Positions 1-7,614 of a stretch of DNA of 41,472 nt are shown piece after piece (the first letter of the stretch is position 1; each line of letters starts with the position of its first letter). The DNA comes from Bryobacterales bacterium (GTDB taxonomy: Bacteria; Acidobacteriota; Terriglobia; Bryobacterales; Bryobacteraceae). Where the stretch lies: positions 1-41,472 of the forward strand of contig JAEUQG010000201.1 in the NCBI GenBank assembly GCA_016789755.1, given 5' to 3'. The notes below the pieces were generated by a model. The model was not told where the DNA came from. It did not search any database and saw nothing but the letters and a program-made list of their open reading frames with translations. A program made the translations under genes and the position numbers.

Positions 1-347
1 CCTGTGACCGCAATGCTCTGACTGACATCGCCCACCTGTAGAGCCAGATTGACGCGCTGGCGCGCATTCACGGTAAGGATGAAGCTCTCGGAATTTACTG
101 TCTTGAAGCCCGCCGCCTCCGCCGAGACTTTGTATTCGCCGATGCGCTGGTTCAGAAATTGATAGCTGCCGTCGGCGTCCGTCGTGGCCGTCTGCTTGAC
201 GCCCGTTCGCACGCTTTCCAGCGTGACTTTGACTCCTGCCACGACTGCCCCCGACGGATCGGTGATGGTTCCCAGAATGGCGCCTGCGTCGTATTGAGCG
301 AACGCGGCGGTAAGAAAGACTAACCCTAGAAGCAATACTCGGCTCAT
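1..347 (-). CDS. TonB-dependent receptor, Oar-like (N-terminal fragment)
   Basis: This is the first 115 codons of an outer-membrane receptor that continues beyond the window edge. Translation from the ATG at 345-347 gives a signal peptide (MSRVLLLGLVFLTAAFAQ) and then a carboxypeptidase-regulatory-like beta-sandwich with the phrases GTITDPSGAVVAGVKVTL and DGSYQFLNQRIGEYKV, ending in VGDVSQSIAVTG. The same architecture opens the complete receptor at 20197-23526. The family imports or binds large glycans and other substrates with TonB energy. A TGAGGA ribosome site lies 7 nt before the ATG, and an AGGAGG lies a little further upstream. The transaldolase-like gene ends 32 nt upstream on the same strand, so the two are probably cotranscribed from the LacI-controlled promoter near 1511-1539. 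The plug and barrel lie outside the window, so the substrate cannot be judged. Confidence 0.88.
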   Translation of the reverse strand, partial: MSRVLLLGLVFLTAAFAQYDAGAILGTITDPSGAVVAGVKVTLESVRTGVKQTATTDADGSYQFLNQRIGEYKVSAEAAGFKTVNSESFILTVNARQRVNLALQVGDVSQSIAVT

Positions 348-379
348 GTGTTTTCCTCAGACCTCCTCAACAGGGAGTG

Positions 380-1480
380 TTATTTGATATCGGGATTCGG
401 CAGCATCACGTCCCTTACCATCGATGACAGTTCCGCGCATGCGCCGATAAATTGCCGCAGCGTTCGCACCGTACACCCGTACGTATCGAACTCACGGACG
501 CTGAGTCCGTCCTCCATGTAGGCGCGTCGAAAATCGGGAAACCTCTTCAGCAGGTCTTGCACAATGCGGTCGTCCACGGGCGTGTCAATGCGGTTGATGA
601 CTGGAATGTCGCTGGCATTATATCGTTTCTGCCAGGAACAGGGCGGCGAGATCACCACGTCCCCCCCGATAAACTCGCTCCAGTGCATGTGATTGCGGAA
701 GGCTGCCGACAAGAGCCGCAACCGGTAACCCCGCTCGCGGAAGATCGCGTAGGCCTTTTTGAACACCGCCACTCCAGCCCACTCCAAATAGCCCGGATCG
801 GTGCTCAGGTTCTCCTTGTCGAAGACCACCTTCAGCCAATCGTCCACGCGGCCCACCATGATCGTGCAGACAGGACCCATCGTGGAAATCTCCAGGCCTT
901 CCCTCTCGCGGCGCCGCAAGCCGCGTTCCACCGCTTCCGCGACGGCAATGCACTGCGGCAGCGTGAAGGACACAGTGGCGTTGATGCTCACGCCACGGTA
1001 GGTTGCCTCCTCGATAGCAACCACCCCTGCGCTGGTCACTGGGATCTTCACGATCATGTTCGGCGCCAGATTCGAAAACCGCACCGCCTGCTCCACAATA
1101 GCCTTGGGATCGCGGTAATAACGCGGATCCGTCTGGATCGACAGCCGCCCGTTACGGCCCTTGTGCTCGCGGAAAATCGGCTCCAGCAGAGACGCGGCTT
1201 GCGACGACATCTCTTCGATTACCTTCCAGCCGATTTCATCTTCCGTGGCGAGCGGCAACTGGTTGTGCAATTCGGCAATGCGCGGCTTCCAGCGGCTCCA
1301 TTCCTGCTTCAACACCGTGACCGCAATCACAGGATTGCAGGTAGCTCCAACGGCGCCAGGCCCGATCGAATAGCTCAGTTCCTCCAACGAGGCGGAATCG
1401 TTCCACAAACACGTCGGCGTCGTTTGCGTCATCTGGTGGAGGGGGCTCTTAAATGCAACGGACGAGGTTACTGGTGTCAT
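380..1480 (-). CDS. Transaldolase-family protein (possible class I aldolase)
   Basis: A 366-residue TIM-barrel protein of the transaldolase family. Visible motifs (numbered from the ATG at 1480) are LWND with Asp28, ATCNP with Asn49, SIQTDPR with Gln116, IVKIPVT with the Schiff-base Lys145, NATVSF with Thr169, and TIMVGR with Met208. In classical transaldolase the Gln116 position is the catalytic Glu (Glu96 in E. coli TalB) and the Met208 position is Phe178. Fructose-6-phosphate aldolase has Gln at the first position, so aldolase rather than transaldolase chemistry is plausible (inference). A GTG at 1498 would add six residues but lies inside the operator. The ATG at 1480 leaves a leader of about 24 nt and is preferred, though no strong ribosome site precedes either. 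The gene is divergent from lacI and the iol genes and shares their operator motif. Confidence 0.85.
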   Translation of the reverse strand: MTPVTSSVAFKSPLHQMTQTTPTCLWNDSASLEELSYSIGPGAVGATCNPVIAVTVLKQEWSRWKPRIAELHNQLPLATEDEIGWKVIEEMSSQAASLLEPIFREHKGRNGRLSIQTDPRYYRDPKAIVEQAVRFSNLAPNMIVKIPVTSAGVVAIEEATYRGVSINATVSFTLPQCIAVAEAVERGLRRREREGLEISTMGPVCTIMVGRVDDWLKVVFDKENLSTDPGYLEWAGVAVFKKAYAIFRERGYRLRLLSAAFRNHMHWSEFIGGDVVISPPCSWQKRYNASDIPVINRIDTPVDDRIVQDLLKRFPDFRRAYMEDGLSVREFDTYGCTVRTLRQFIGACAELSSMVRDVMLPNPDIK

Positions 1481-1491
1481 AAGACTGGCTT

Positions 1492-1505
1492 TGAACACGT
1501 GTGCA
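1492..1505. promoter_or_regulatory. Putative LacI-family operator, copy 1
   Basis: The sequence TGAACACGTGTGCA is a near-palindrome with a CACGTG core and one mismatched base pair. Its reverse complement is exactly the second copy at 1649-1662. It sits immediately downstream of the minus-strand -10 element and covers the expected transcription start of the transaldolase-like gene. Binding there would block initiation. The best candidate binder is the LacI-family protein encoded next door (inference). Confidence 0.6.
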
Positions 1506-1510
1506 TAAAA

Positions 1511-1539
1511 ATGCTACCGCTGGTTCCGATGCGAGTCAA
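1511..1539 (-). promoter_or_regulatory. Sigma-70-type promoter for the transaldolase-like gene
   Basis: Read on the minus strand, TTGACT (1539-1534) is followed after exactly 17 nt by TAGCAT (1516-1511). Both boxes are close to the housekeeping consensus. Transcription would start near 1504, at the edge of operator copy 1, giving a leader of about 24 nt to the ATG at 1480. Confidence 0.55.
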
Positions 1540-1614
1540 GCGAAAGAATGCAAAAAGAACAAGCCCCCTCCTTGCTCCGCCTTCCAAATCTTGAATCCAG
1601 TTTTGCGTTTTCTC

Positions 1615-1643
1615 TTTACATCCATATTTCGGATCGGTAAAAT
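1615..1643 (+). promoter_or_regulatory. Sigma-70-type promoter for lacI-iol
   Basis: TTTACA (1615-1620) is followed after exactly 17 nt by TAAAAT (1638-1643). The expected start is near 1650, inside operator copy 2 and only about 6 nt before the GTG start of lacI at 1656. The layout mirrors the divergent promoter at 1511-1539. Confidence 0.6.
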
Positions 1644-1648
1644 TTTAA

Positions 1649-1662
1649 TGCACACGTGTTCA
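1649..1662. promoter_or_regulatory. Putative LacI-family operator, copy 2
   Basis: TGCACACGTGTTCA is the exact reverse complement of copy 1 at 1492-1505. It lies just downstream of the plus-strand -10 and contains the GTG start codon of lacI in its CACGTG core. Repression of lacI and the downstream iol genes is the likely result, that is, negative autoregulation. Confidence 0.6.
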
Positions 1663-2786
1663 GCGACACCCCCGCAATCGGAAAGTCGAACGCTGCCCTC
1701 CACCCGGCCGCCGCCAAGCGTGTTTCCATCAAAGACATCGCCCGCCTCGCCAGAGTCTCTCATTCCACGGTTTCACGGGCGCTCCGTGAAAGCCCGCTCG
1801 TCAATCCCGAAACCGCCGAAAAGATCCGCCGCATCGCCTCCGACCGCGGCTTTCGGGCGAGCGCCGTCGCCCGCAGTCTGGCCACCAACAGGACCAACAC
1901 CATTGGCGTCGTTGTCACCAGCATCGACGACCCCTTTGTCGCCGAGGTTGTCAAAGGCATCGAGGATGAAGCCATCCTCCACGACTACTCCGTCTTCCTG
2001 GCCAATTGCCACGCCGATCCGGAACGCGAAATGAAAGTGGTGCACTCCTTTGAGGACCGCCGCGTCGACGGCATCGTCGTCACAGCCTCGCGCGTCGGCG
2101 CTCTCTATGCCCCGGTGCTGGAGCGCATGCACATCCCCATCGTCCTGCTCAACAACCAGCACCCAAGCCAGTTCGCCCATTCCATCCTCATCGACAACTT
2201 CGAAGGCAGCCGCCAGGCGGTGGCCCATCTCGTCTCGCTCGGCCACCGGCGCATCGCCTACATCGGCGACCGCTTCGGCCATGGCTCCGACTCCGAGCGC
2301 TTCAGCGGTTACCGCGCCGCCCTCGACGAAGCAGACATTCTCTTTCAACCCGATCTCGTGGTCCACGGCGACGGCAAGGCCGAGGGCGGCCGGCACGCAA
2401 TGGAGAAATTGCTGGCAACACGTCCCCACTGCACGGCCGTCTTCTGCTACAACGACATGACCGCCATCGGAGCGTACAAAACCATCCGCGCCCACGGTCT
2501 GACCGTCCCGCGCCATCTCTCGCTCGTCGGCTTCGACGACCTTCCGCTTGGCCTGTACATGGACCCGCCGCTCACCACCGTCCGGCAACCCAAACAAGAC
2601 ATGGGCCGCATGGCCATGCAGGCGCTTCTCAAACTGATCGCCGGCACCGGGGCCGAGCAGAACCTGCGCGTTGCCGGAGAACTGATGATCCGCCAGTCGA
2701 CCGCTGCTCCTCTGGAGCATGCTTCCCAGGAGAACCAAACATGTCACTACTCCTCCGCCCCCAAGCCGGGGCGCAGACGGAAATAA
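1656..2786 (+). CDS. LacI-family transcriptional regulator of the iol locus
   Basis: A 376-residue repressor. Residues 21-44 form the LacI helix-turn-helix and start of the hinge (VSIKDIARLARVSHSTVSRA). Residues from about 75 onward form the periplasmic-binding-protein-like effector domain, with typical segments IGVVVTSIDDPFVAEVVKGI, GHRRIAYIGD, CYNDMTAIGAYK and LSLVGFDDLPLG. The GTG at 1656 is the only in-frame start before the helix-turn-helix. It lies in the operator, about 6 nt from the predicted transcription start, with no ribosome site, so translation may be nearly leaderless. The last 46 nt overlap iolB, which couples the regulator to the operon. The effector is probably an inositol-pathway intermediate, inferred only from the neighbours. 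The C-terminal tail past residue 350 is not conserved-looking. Confidence 0.92.
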   Translation: MFSDTPAIGKSNAALHPAAAKRVSIKDIARLARVSHSTVSRALRESPLVNPETAEKIRRIASDRGFRASAVARSLATNRTNTIGVVVTSIDDPFVAEVVKGIEDEAILHDYSVFLANCHADPEREMKVVHSFEDRRVDGIVVTASRVGALYAPVLERMHIPIVLLNNQHPSQFAHSILIDNFEGSRQAVAHLVSLGHRRIAYIGDRFGHGSDSERFSGYRAALDEADILFQPDLVVHGDGKAEGGRHAMEKLLATRPHCTAVFCYNDMTAIGAYKTIRAHGLTVPRHLSLVGFDDLPLGLYMDPPLTTVRQPKQDMGRMAMQALLKLIAGTGAEQNLRVAGELMIRQSTAAPLEHASQENQTCHYSSAPKPGRRRK

Positions 2787-3565
2787 ATAGCTTCCAATAC
2801 CTCTCTTTTCTCAACGCGAAACTGCAACCGGGTCAGAGCACCGATGGCAACACGGGCAACCGCGAACTAGGCCTGGTGATCCTCGGCGGCAAGTGCTCGG
2901 TCTCATCCTCGGAAGGCGAATGGAACAGCATCGGCCGCCGTCCCAATGTCTTTTCCGGCATGCCTTACGCGCTCTATCTGCCCACCGGCGCCAGCTACCG
3001 TGTGACCGCGGAAACCGCCTGCGACCTCGCCTTCTGCTTCTGCCTCGCCGAAGAGAAGCACCCAGCGCGCCTCATTACGCCCGCCGATATCGAAGTGGAG
3101 ATCCGCGGCGCCGCCAACGCAACGCGCCAGATCAACAAAATCATCCGCCCTGAGTTCGCGGCCCACCGTCTGCTGGTCGTAGAGGTCTATACGCCCAGCG
3201 GCAACTGGTCCAGTTATCCGCCGCACAAGCATGACGTGCATAATCCCCCCGGCGAGGTCGACCTCGAAGAGATCTACTACTATCGCGTCGATCGCCCCGA
3301 AGGCTACGCGATTCAAAAGGTCTACACCGCCGACCGGAAACTGGATGAGACCATCTCCGTGCGCGATGGAGAAATGGTGCTCGTCCCGGAAGGCTATCAT
3401 CCGGTCGTCGCCGCGCACGGATACAACGTCTACTACCTCAATGCCCTGGCAGGCTCGGCGCGCTCGATGGCCGCCTCCGACGACCCCGACTACCAATGGG
3501 TGAAAGAAAACTGGCGCGACAAGGACCCCAGAGTTCCGCTCGTCACGATGGAAATGGAGAACTGA
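2741..3565 (+). CDS. iolB: 5-deoxy-glucuronate isomerase
   Basis: A 274-residue double cupin that isomerises 5-deoxy-D-glucuronate to 2-deoxy-5-keto-D-gluconate in cytoplasmic myo-inositol breakdown. The metal-binding motifs are visible: WSSYPPHKHD near residue 160, the glutamate in LEEIYYYR near 177, and a histidine in EGYHPVVA near 220, followed by the typical YNVYYLNALAG stretch. Length matches the family. The ATG at 2741 has a good ribosome site (CAGGAGA, about 7 nt upstream) and overlaps the end of lacI by 46 nt. The stop lies 4 nt before iolD. Confidence 0.95.
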   Translation: MSLLLRPQAGAQTEINSFQYLSFLNAKLQPGQSTDGNTGNRELGLVILGGKCSVSSSEGEWNSIGRRPNVFSGMPYALYLPTGASYRVTAETACDLAFCFCLAEEKHPARLITPADIEVEIRGAANATRQINKIIRPEFAAHRLLVVEVYTPSGNWSSYPPHKHDVHNPPGEVDLEEIYYYRVDRPEGYAIQKVYTADRKLDETISVRDGEMVLVPEGYHPVVAAHGYNVYYLNALAGSARSMAASDDPDYQWVKENWRDKDPRVPLVTMEMEN

Positions 3566-3569
3566 TCTC

Positions 3570-5468
3570 ATGCCGACGCAACGGATGACAATGGCTCAGG
3601 CCCTCGTGGCCTTTCTCAAACAGCAGTACGTCGAGCGCGACGGCAAAGAGCATCGCTTCTTCCACGGCGCATGGGGCATCTTCGGTCACGGCTGCATCGC
3701 CGGAGTAGGACAAGCCCTCCAGCAGCATCCCGATTTCCGCTATTACCAAAGCAAGAACGAACAGGCATCCGTGCACATCGCGGCCGCCTTCGCCAAGACG
3801 AAAAATCGCCTCGGCACTTTCGCCTGCCTGTCGTCCATCGGTCCCGGCGCAACCAACATGATCACCGGCGCCGCCATGGCCACCATCAATCGCCTGCCCG
3901 TGTTGCTGTTGCCCGGAGACATTTTCTCCCGCCGCAACGTCGCCCCCGTGCTGCAACAACTTGAATCCGAACAGGGCCAGGACGTCTCGGTCAACGATGC
4001 CTTCAAACCCGTCTCGCGGTATTGGGACCGCATCAATCGCCCCGATCAACTCATCTGTTCCGTCGTCGAGGCCATGCGCGTGCTCACCTCTCCGTCGCAA
4101 ACTGGGGCCGTCACTCTCGCCTTGCCACAGGACGTGCAGGCAGAGGCCTACGATTACCCTTCCGAAATGTTCGAAAAGCGGGTTTGGCATATCGCCCGCC
4201 CCGCCCCTGAACGCGTGCTGCTGGCGCGTGCCGTGGAAATGATCCGCGCCGCTAAGAAACCGATGATCGTCGCCGGCGGCGGAGTACTGTACAGCGAAGC
4301 AACGCAAGCGCTGGCGCTCTTTGCCGCGCAAACAGGCATTCCCGTCGGCGAAACGCAGGCCGGCAAAAGTTCGCTCCCATTCGATCATCCCCAAAACCTC
4401 GGCGCGGTCGGCGTCACCGGCACGCCCGGCGCCAACATTGCCGCCAGAGAAGCTGACCTGATCATCGCCGCCGGCACGCGCCTCAGCGATTTCACCACGG
4501 CATCGAAAACTGCCTTCCAGAATCCTTGCGTCCGCTTCCTCAACATCAACGTCGCTGAGATCGATGCCTTCAAACACGCCGGATTGCCGCTCATCGCCGA
4601 TGCCCGCGAGGCTTTGGAGCAACTCGCCGCGGCCGTCGGCGGCTACCGCGTGGATTCCGGCTACAGCGCCCGCATCGCGGAATGGAAACAGCGTTGGGAA
4701 GAGGAAACCGACCGCATCTACGCTCTCCGCCATGGTCCTCCCATCAGCCAGGGTGAAGCGGTCGGCGTGGTCAATCGCGTTTCGCGCCCGCAGGATATCG
4801 TCGTCTGCGCGGCAGGCAGTCTGCCCGGCGATCTCCACAAGCTCTGGCGCACCCGCCAACCCAACGGCTACCACCTCGAGTACGGCTACTCCACCATGGG
4901 CTATGAGATTGCCGGAGGCCTGGGCGTCAAAATGGCCGATCCCTCCCGCGACGTCTACGTCATGGTCGGCGACGGTTCCTTCCTCATGATGTCTTCTGAA
5001 ATCGCAACCTCCGTTCAGGAAGGGTACAAGCTGAACATCATCGTGCTCGACAATCATGGATTCCAGAGCATCGGCGGACTGTCGCGCGCCATCGGCTCCC
5101 AGGGCTTCGGCACCGACTACCGTTTCCGCACCGGCTCCGGCCAGTTGGATGGGCAGAACATCCCCATCGATTTCGCCGCCCTCTGCGAAGGTTTGGGCGC
5201 ACTCACCACGCGCGTCCGCACGCACCAGGAATTCGCCGCCGCGGTCGAAGCAATGCGCCATGCCGATCGCACTTGCGCCGTCGTCGTGGAAACCGACAAA
5301 GAGCAGCGGGTGCCGGGCTACGAATCCTGGTGGGATGTGCCCATTTCGGAAGTCTCCGAAATCGCCTCGATTCGCCAGGCACGCGCACAGTATGAAGTGG
5401 CCGTGAAGCAGGAACGCCACCACGAAGTGGCGCCCCCCGCCGGCGCAGCCGAAACGCAAAAAGGATAA
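3570..5468 (+). CDS. iolD: 3D-(3,5/4)-trihydroxycyclohexane-1,2-dione hydrolase
   Basis: A 632-residue thiamine-diphosphate enzyme that opens the ring of trihydroxycyclohexane-1,2-dione to give 5-deoxy-glucuronate. The N-terminal pyrimidine-binding domain carries the activating glutamate in [11 protein letters not shown] (near residue 63). The central FAD-like domain covers roughly 200-360. The C-terminal pyrophosphate domain has the ThDP signature starting at [13 protein letters not shown] (about 466) and closing at VLDNHGFQS (about 495). The length fits IolD. The ATG at 3570 follows a GGAGA site overlapping the end of iolB. It is followed by two small hairpins before iolE. The C-terminal 25 residues look like a non-conserved tail. 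Confidence 0.96.
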   Translation: MPTQRMTMAQALVAFLKQQYVERDGKEHRFFHGAWGIFGHGCIAGVGQALQQHPDFRYYQSKNEQASVHIAAAFAKTKNRLGTFACLSSIGPGATNMITGAAMATINRLPVLLLPGDIFSRRNVAPVLQQLESEQGQDVSVNDAFKPVSRYWDRINRPDQLICSVVEAMRVLTSPSQTGAVTLALPQDVQAEAYDYPSEMFEKRVWHIARPAPERVLLARAVEMIRAAKKPMIVAGGGVLYSEATQALALFAAQTGIPVGETQAGKSSLPFDHPQNLGAVGVTGTPGANIAAREADLIIAAGTRLSDFTTASKTAFQNPCVRFLNINVAEIDAFKHAGLPLIADAREALEQLAAAVGGYRVDSGYSARIAEWKQRWEEETDRIYALRHGPPISQGEAVGVVNRVSRPQDIVVCAAGSLPGDLHKLWRTRQPNGYHLEYGYSTMGYEIAGGLGVKMADPSRDVYVMVGDGSFLMMSSEIATSVQEGYKLNIIVLDNHGFQSIGGLSRAIGSQGFGTDYRFRTGSGQLDGQNIPIDFAALCEGLGALTTRVRTHQEFAAAVEAMRHADRTCAVVVETDKEQRVPGYESWWDVPISEVSEIASIRQARAQYEVAVKQERHHEVAPPAGAAETQKG

Positions 5469-5469
5469 C

Positions 5470-5506
5470 TCCCGGCACGGATACCGGGAACAGAACCGGA
5501 GGTTCT
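5470..5506 (+). promoter_or_regulatory. Tandem intercistronic hairpins covering the iolE ribosome site
   Basis: Two consecutive inverted repeats fill the iolD-iolE gap. TCCCGG (5470-5475) can pair with CCGGGA (5484-5489). AGAACC (5492-5497) can pair with GGTTCT (5501-5506) across a GGA loop. The iolE ribosome site GGAGG (5498-5502) lies in the loop and 3' arm of the second hairpin. This could tune iolE translation or protect the transcript end. There is no T-tract, so it is not a classical terminator. Confidence 0.4.
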
Positions 5507-5508
5507 TT

Positions 5509-6456
5509 ATGGCAACTACAGCCGATCAGGCCGCCGCGACGCTACGCGTCGGCAACGCCCCTTGTTCCTGGGGCACGTTGGAATTCGAGGGAGTGGGCGG
5601 CGAGTCGATCCCCTTCGACCGCATGTTGGATGAACTCGCCGCCGCAGGCTACACCGGCACCGAGTTGGGCGATTGGGGCTATATGCCGTCCGATCCCGCC
5701 GCACTCAGAGCGGAACTCGACAAGCGAGGGCTCGTTATGCTCGGCGCCTTTGTCCCCGTCGCCTTGAAAGACGCCTCGGCGCACGAAGCGGGCATCGCCA
5801 ACGCCGTGAAGACGGCCCGCTTATTGGCCGCCGTGGCCTCCGATCCGAAACCTTACCTTGTTCTCGCCGACAACAACGGCTCAATCGGCGAACGGACGAA
5901 AAACGCCGGCCGGATTTCGCCGGACATGGGACTCAGCGAGCAGGAATGGCGCACATTCGCCGACGGTGCCAACAAGGTTGGCCGCGCCGTGCTTTCCGAA
6001 ACAGGACTGCGCACCGTCTTCCATCATCATTGCGCCGGCTACGTGGAAACTCCCGATGAGATCGCCAAACTCCTCGATCTCACCGACCCCGCCGCCCTCG
6101 GCCTTGTTTTCGATACCGGCCACTTCGCCTTCGGCGCGGGCCATTTCCAAATCGTCGAAGCCCTCGAGCGCTTCAAGGAGCGAATCCTCTATATCCACCT
6201 CAAGGATTGCCAGCCCGGCGTCGCCCGCCAGGCGCGCGAGAATCAGTGGGACTACTTTGAGGCTCTCCGCCACGGCGTGTTCAGTGAACTGGGCAAAGGT
6301 GGCGTGGACTTCCCCGCCGTCCTGCGCTGGCTCAAACAGCGCGCCTATTCCGGCTACGTGCTCGTCGAACAGGATGTACTCCCCGGCATGGGAGCCCCCA
6401 AAGAAAGCGCCGCCCGCAACCGCCAGTACCTGCGCGCCATTGAGGAGAACTTATGA
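5509..6456 (+). CDS. iolE: Inosose dehydratase
   Basis: A 315-residue TIM-barrel protein of the xylose-isomerase-like superfamily that dehydrates 2-keto-myo-inositol (scyllo-inosose) to trihydroxycyclohexane-1,2-dione, the substrate of IolD. The IolE phrase [13 protein letters not shown] opens the barrel, followed by [20 protein letters not shown]. Metal-site strands [23 protein letters not shown] and [11 protein letters not shown] are visible, and the C-terminal [13 protein letters not shown] supplies a late glutamate. The ATG at 5509 has a GGAGG ribosome site. The stop overlaps the iolG start as ATGA, which implies translational coupling. The length is slightly above the usual 290-300. Confidence 0.93.
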   Translation: MATTADQAAATLRVGNAPCSWGTLEFEGVGGESIPFDRMLDELAAAGYTGTELGDWGYMPSDPAALRAELDKRGLVMLGAFVPVALKDASAHEAGIANAVKTARLLAAVASDPKPYLVLADNNGSIGERTKNAGRISPDMGLSEQEWRTFADGANKVGRAVLSETGLRTVFHHHCAGYVETPDEIAKLLDLTDPAALGLVFDTGHFAFGAGHFQIVEALERFKERILYIHLKDCQPGVARQARENQWDYFEALRHGVFSELGKGGVDFPAVLRWLKQRAYSGYVLVEQDVLPGMGAPKESAARNRQYLRAIEENL

Positions 6457-7484
6457 AAAGCAAGCTCAACATCGGATTGATCGGCGCCGGACGCATCGGC
6501 AAAGTGCATGGGGAGACCATCGCCTTCCGCGTCCCCGAGGCCTCCTTGGTTGCCGTCACGGATGCCAACCCCGAGGCTGCGGCGGCCCTCGCCGCCCGCT
6601 GCGCCATTCCCCACGTGGCCACCAACGCCGGCGAGGTTTTCGCCAACAAAGACATCGATGCCGTGCTCATCTGTTCCTCCACCAACACCCACGCCGATCT
6701 CGCCGTGCAGGCGGCCGAAGCGGGCAAGCACATCTTCTGCGAAAAGCCGATCGACCATACTTTGGAAAAAATCGACCGCGCGCTCGAAGCCGTTGCGCGC
6801 AATAACGTCAAAATGCAGGTGGGCTTCAACCGCCGCTTCGATGCCAACTTCGCCCGCGTCCGCCAGTCCATCCTCAGCGGTGAAATCGGCACGCCTCACC
6901 TCATGCATATCGTCAGCCGCGACCCCGGGCCCCCGCCCATCTCTTACATCAAGGTCTCCGGCGGCATGTTCCTGGATATGACCATCCACGATTTCGACAT
7001 GGCCCGCTTCCTGATCGGTGAGGAAGTGACCGAAGTCTACGCCGCCGCCGGTGTCCGCGTCGATCCCGAAATCGGCAACGCAGGCGATGTCGACACTGCG
7101 GTCATCCTGCTGCGCTTCGCCAACGGCGTCATCGGCACCATCGACAATTGCCGGATGGCCCCCTACGGCTACGACCAGCGTGTGGAAGTGCTCGGCAGCA
7201 AGGGAGCCATCTCCACCGAAAATCAATATCCCAATCGTGCCGTCGTCAGCACCGCCGAATCCGTCCGCCGCGACTTGCCCCTGAACTTCTTCATGGAGCG
7301 TTACCTCGACAGCTTCGAACGCGAGTTGCGCGAGTTCGTCGCGGCCGTTGTCAACGATCGCCCCACCCCGGTCACTGCAGCCGATGGCCGCGTCCCCGTC
7401 GTGATGGCCCTCGCAGCGAAGAAGTCCTACCTCGAGGGACGCCCCGTAAAACTGTCCGAGGTCTCCAACGGAGGCCAGTCGTGA
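6453..7484 (+). CDS. iolG: Myo-inositol 2-dehydrogenase
   Basis: A 343-residue GFO/IDH/MocA oxidoreductase that oxidises myo-inositol to 2-keto-myo-inositol with NAD, the first step of the pathway. The Rossmann motif [13 protein letters not shown] is at residues 8-20. The family EKPID motif is near 97, with its lysine as catalytic residue. The substrate domain shows [18 protein letters not shown], containing the conserved Asp and His. It is cotranslated with iolE (4-nt overlap) and with the 33-residue ORF downstream (GTGA overlap). Related dehydrogenases act on scyllo-inositol or other sugars, but the neighbouring iolB, iolD and iolE make inositol the best assignment. Confidence 0.93.
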   Translation: MKSKLNIGLIGAGRIGKVHGETIAFRVPEASLVAVTDANPEAAAALAARCAIPHVATNAGEVFANKDIDAVLICSSTNTHADLAVQAAEAGKHIFCEKPIDHTLEKIDRALEAVARNNVKMQVGFNRRFDANFARVRQSILSGEIGTPHLMHIVSRDPGPPPISYIKVSGGMFLDMTIHDFDMARFLIGEEVTEVYAAAGVRVDPEIGNAGDVDTAVILLRFANGVIGTIDNCRMAPYGYDQRVEVLGSKGAISTENQYPNRAVVSTAESVRRDLPLNFFMERYLDSFERELREFVAAVVNDRPTPVTAADGRVPVVMALAAKKSYLEGRPVKLSEVSNGGQS

Positions 7485-7582
7485 AACGTTCCCTGGTCAA
7501 CGCGACACTCACCGACATCCAGTTCTGGATCCCGGTGGCGGTCCTCATTTTCGGTTTCGGATTGCTCGTGGTGTTGTCCTAA
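7481..7582 (+). CDS. 33-residue single-pass membrane protein
   Basis: A short ORF starts with GTG overlapping the iolG stop (GTGA) and encodes 33 residues. The first 14 ([14 protein letters not shown]) are polar and are followed by one hydrophobic helix (FWIPVAVLIFGFGLLVVLS) to the stop. The 4-nt overlap is the same coupling used between iolE and iolG, which argues for real translation. GGAGG (7470-7474) lies 6 nt upstream as a ribosome site. It precedes the sugar transporter by 32 nt. I do not recognise a family. A small subunit or stabiliser of the transporter is a reasonable guess from position only. Confidence 0.6.
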   Translation: MKRSLVNATLTDIQFWIPVAVLIFGFGLLVVLS

Positions 7583-7614
7583 GCAACAGCCCGCCGCCAG
7601 AAAGGTCTTCCCCG

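Noticed and set aside
452..1594. 380-codon open frame on the plus strand
   Set aside because: Antisense to the transaldolase-like gene and runs across its promoter and operator; the sequence is His/Arg-rich without motifs.
1648..1662. ATG at 1648 as an alternative lacI start
   Set aside because: It is out of frame with the helix-turn-helix; only the GTG at 1656 reads into the LacI protein.
3543..5459. 638-codon open frame on the minus strand
   Set aside because: It lies wholly antisense to iolD, has no recognisable domain and low-complexity Gly/Ala/Asp-rich sequence. It is a GC-driven shadow frame.
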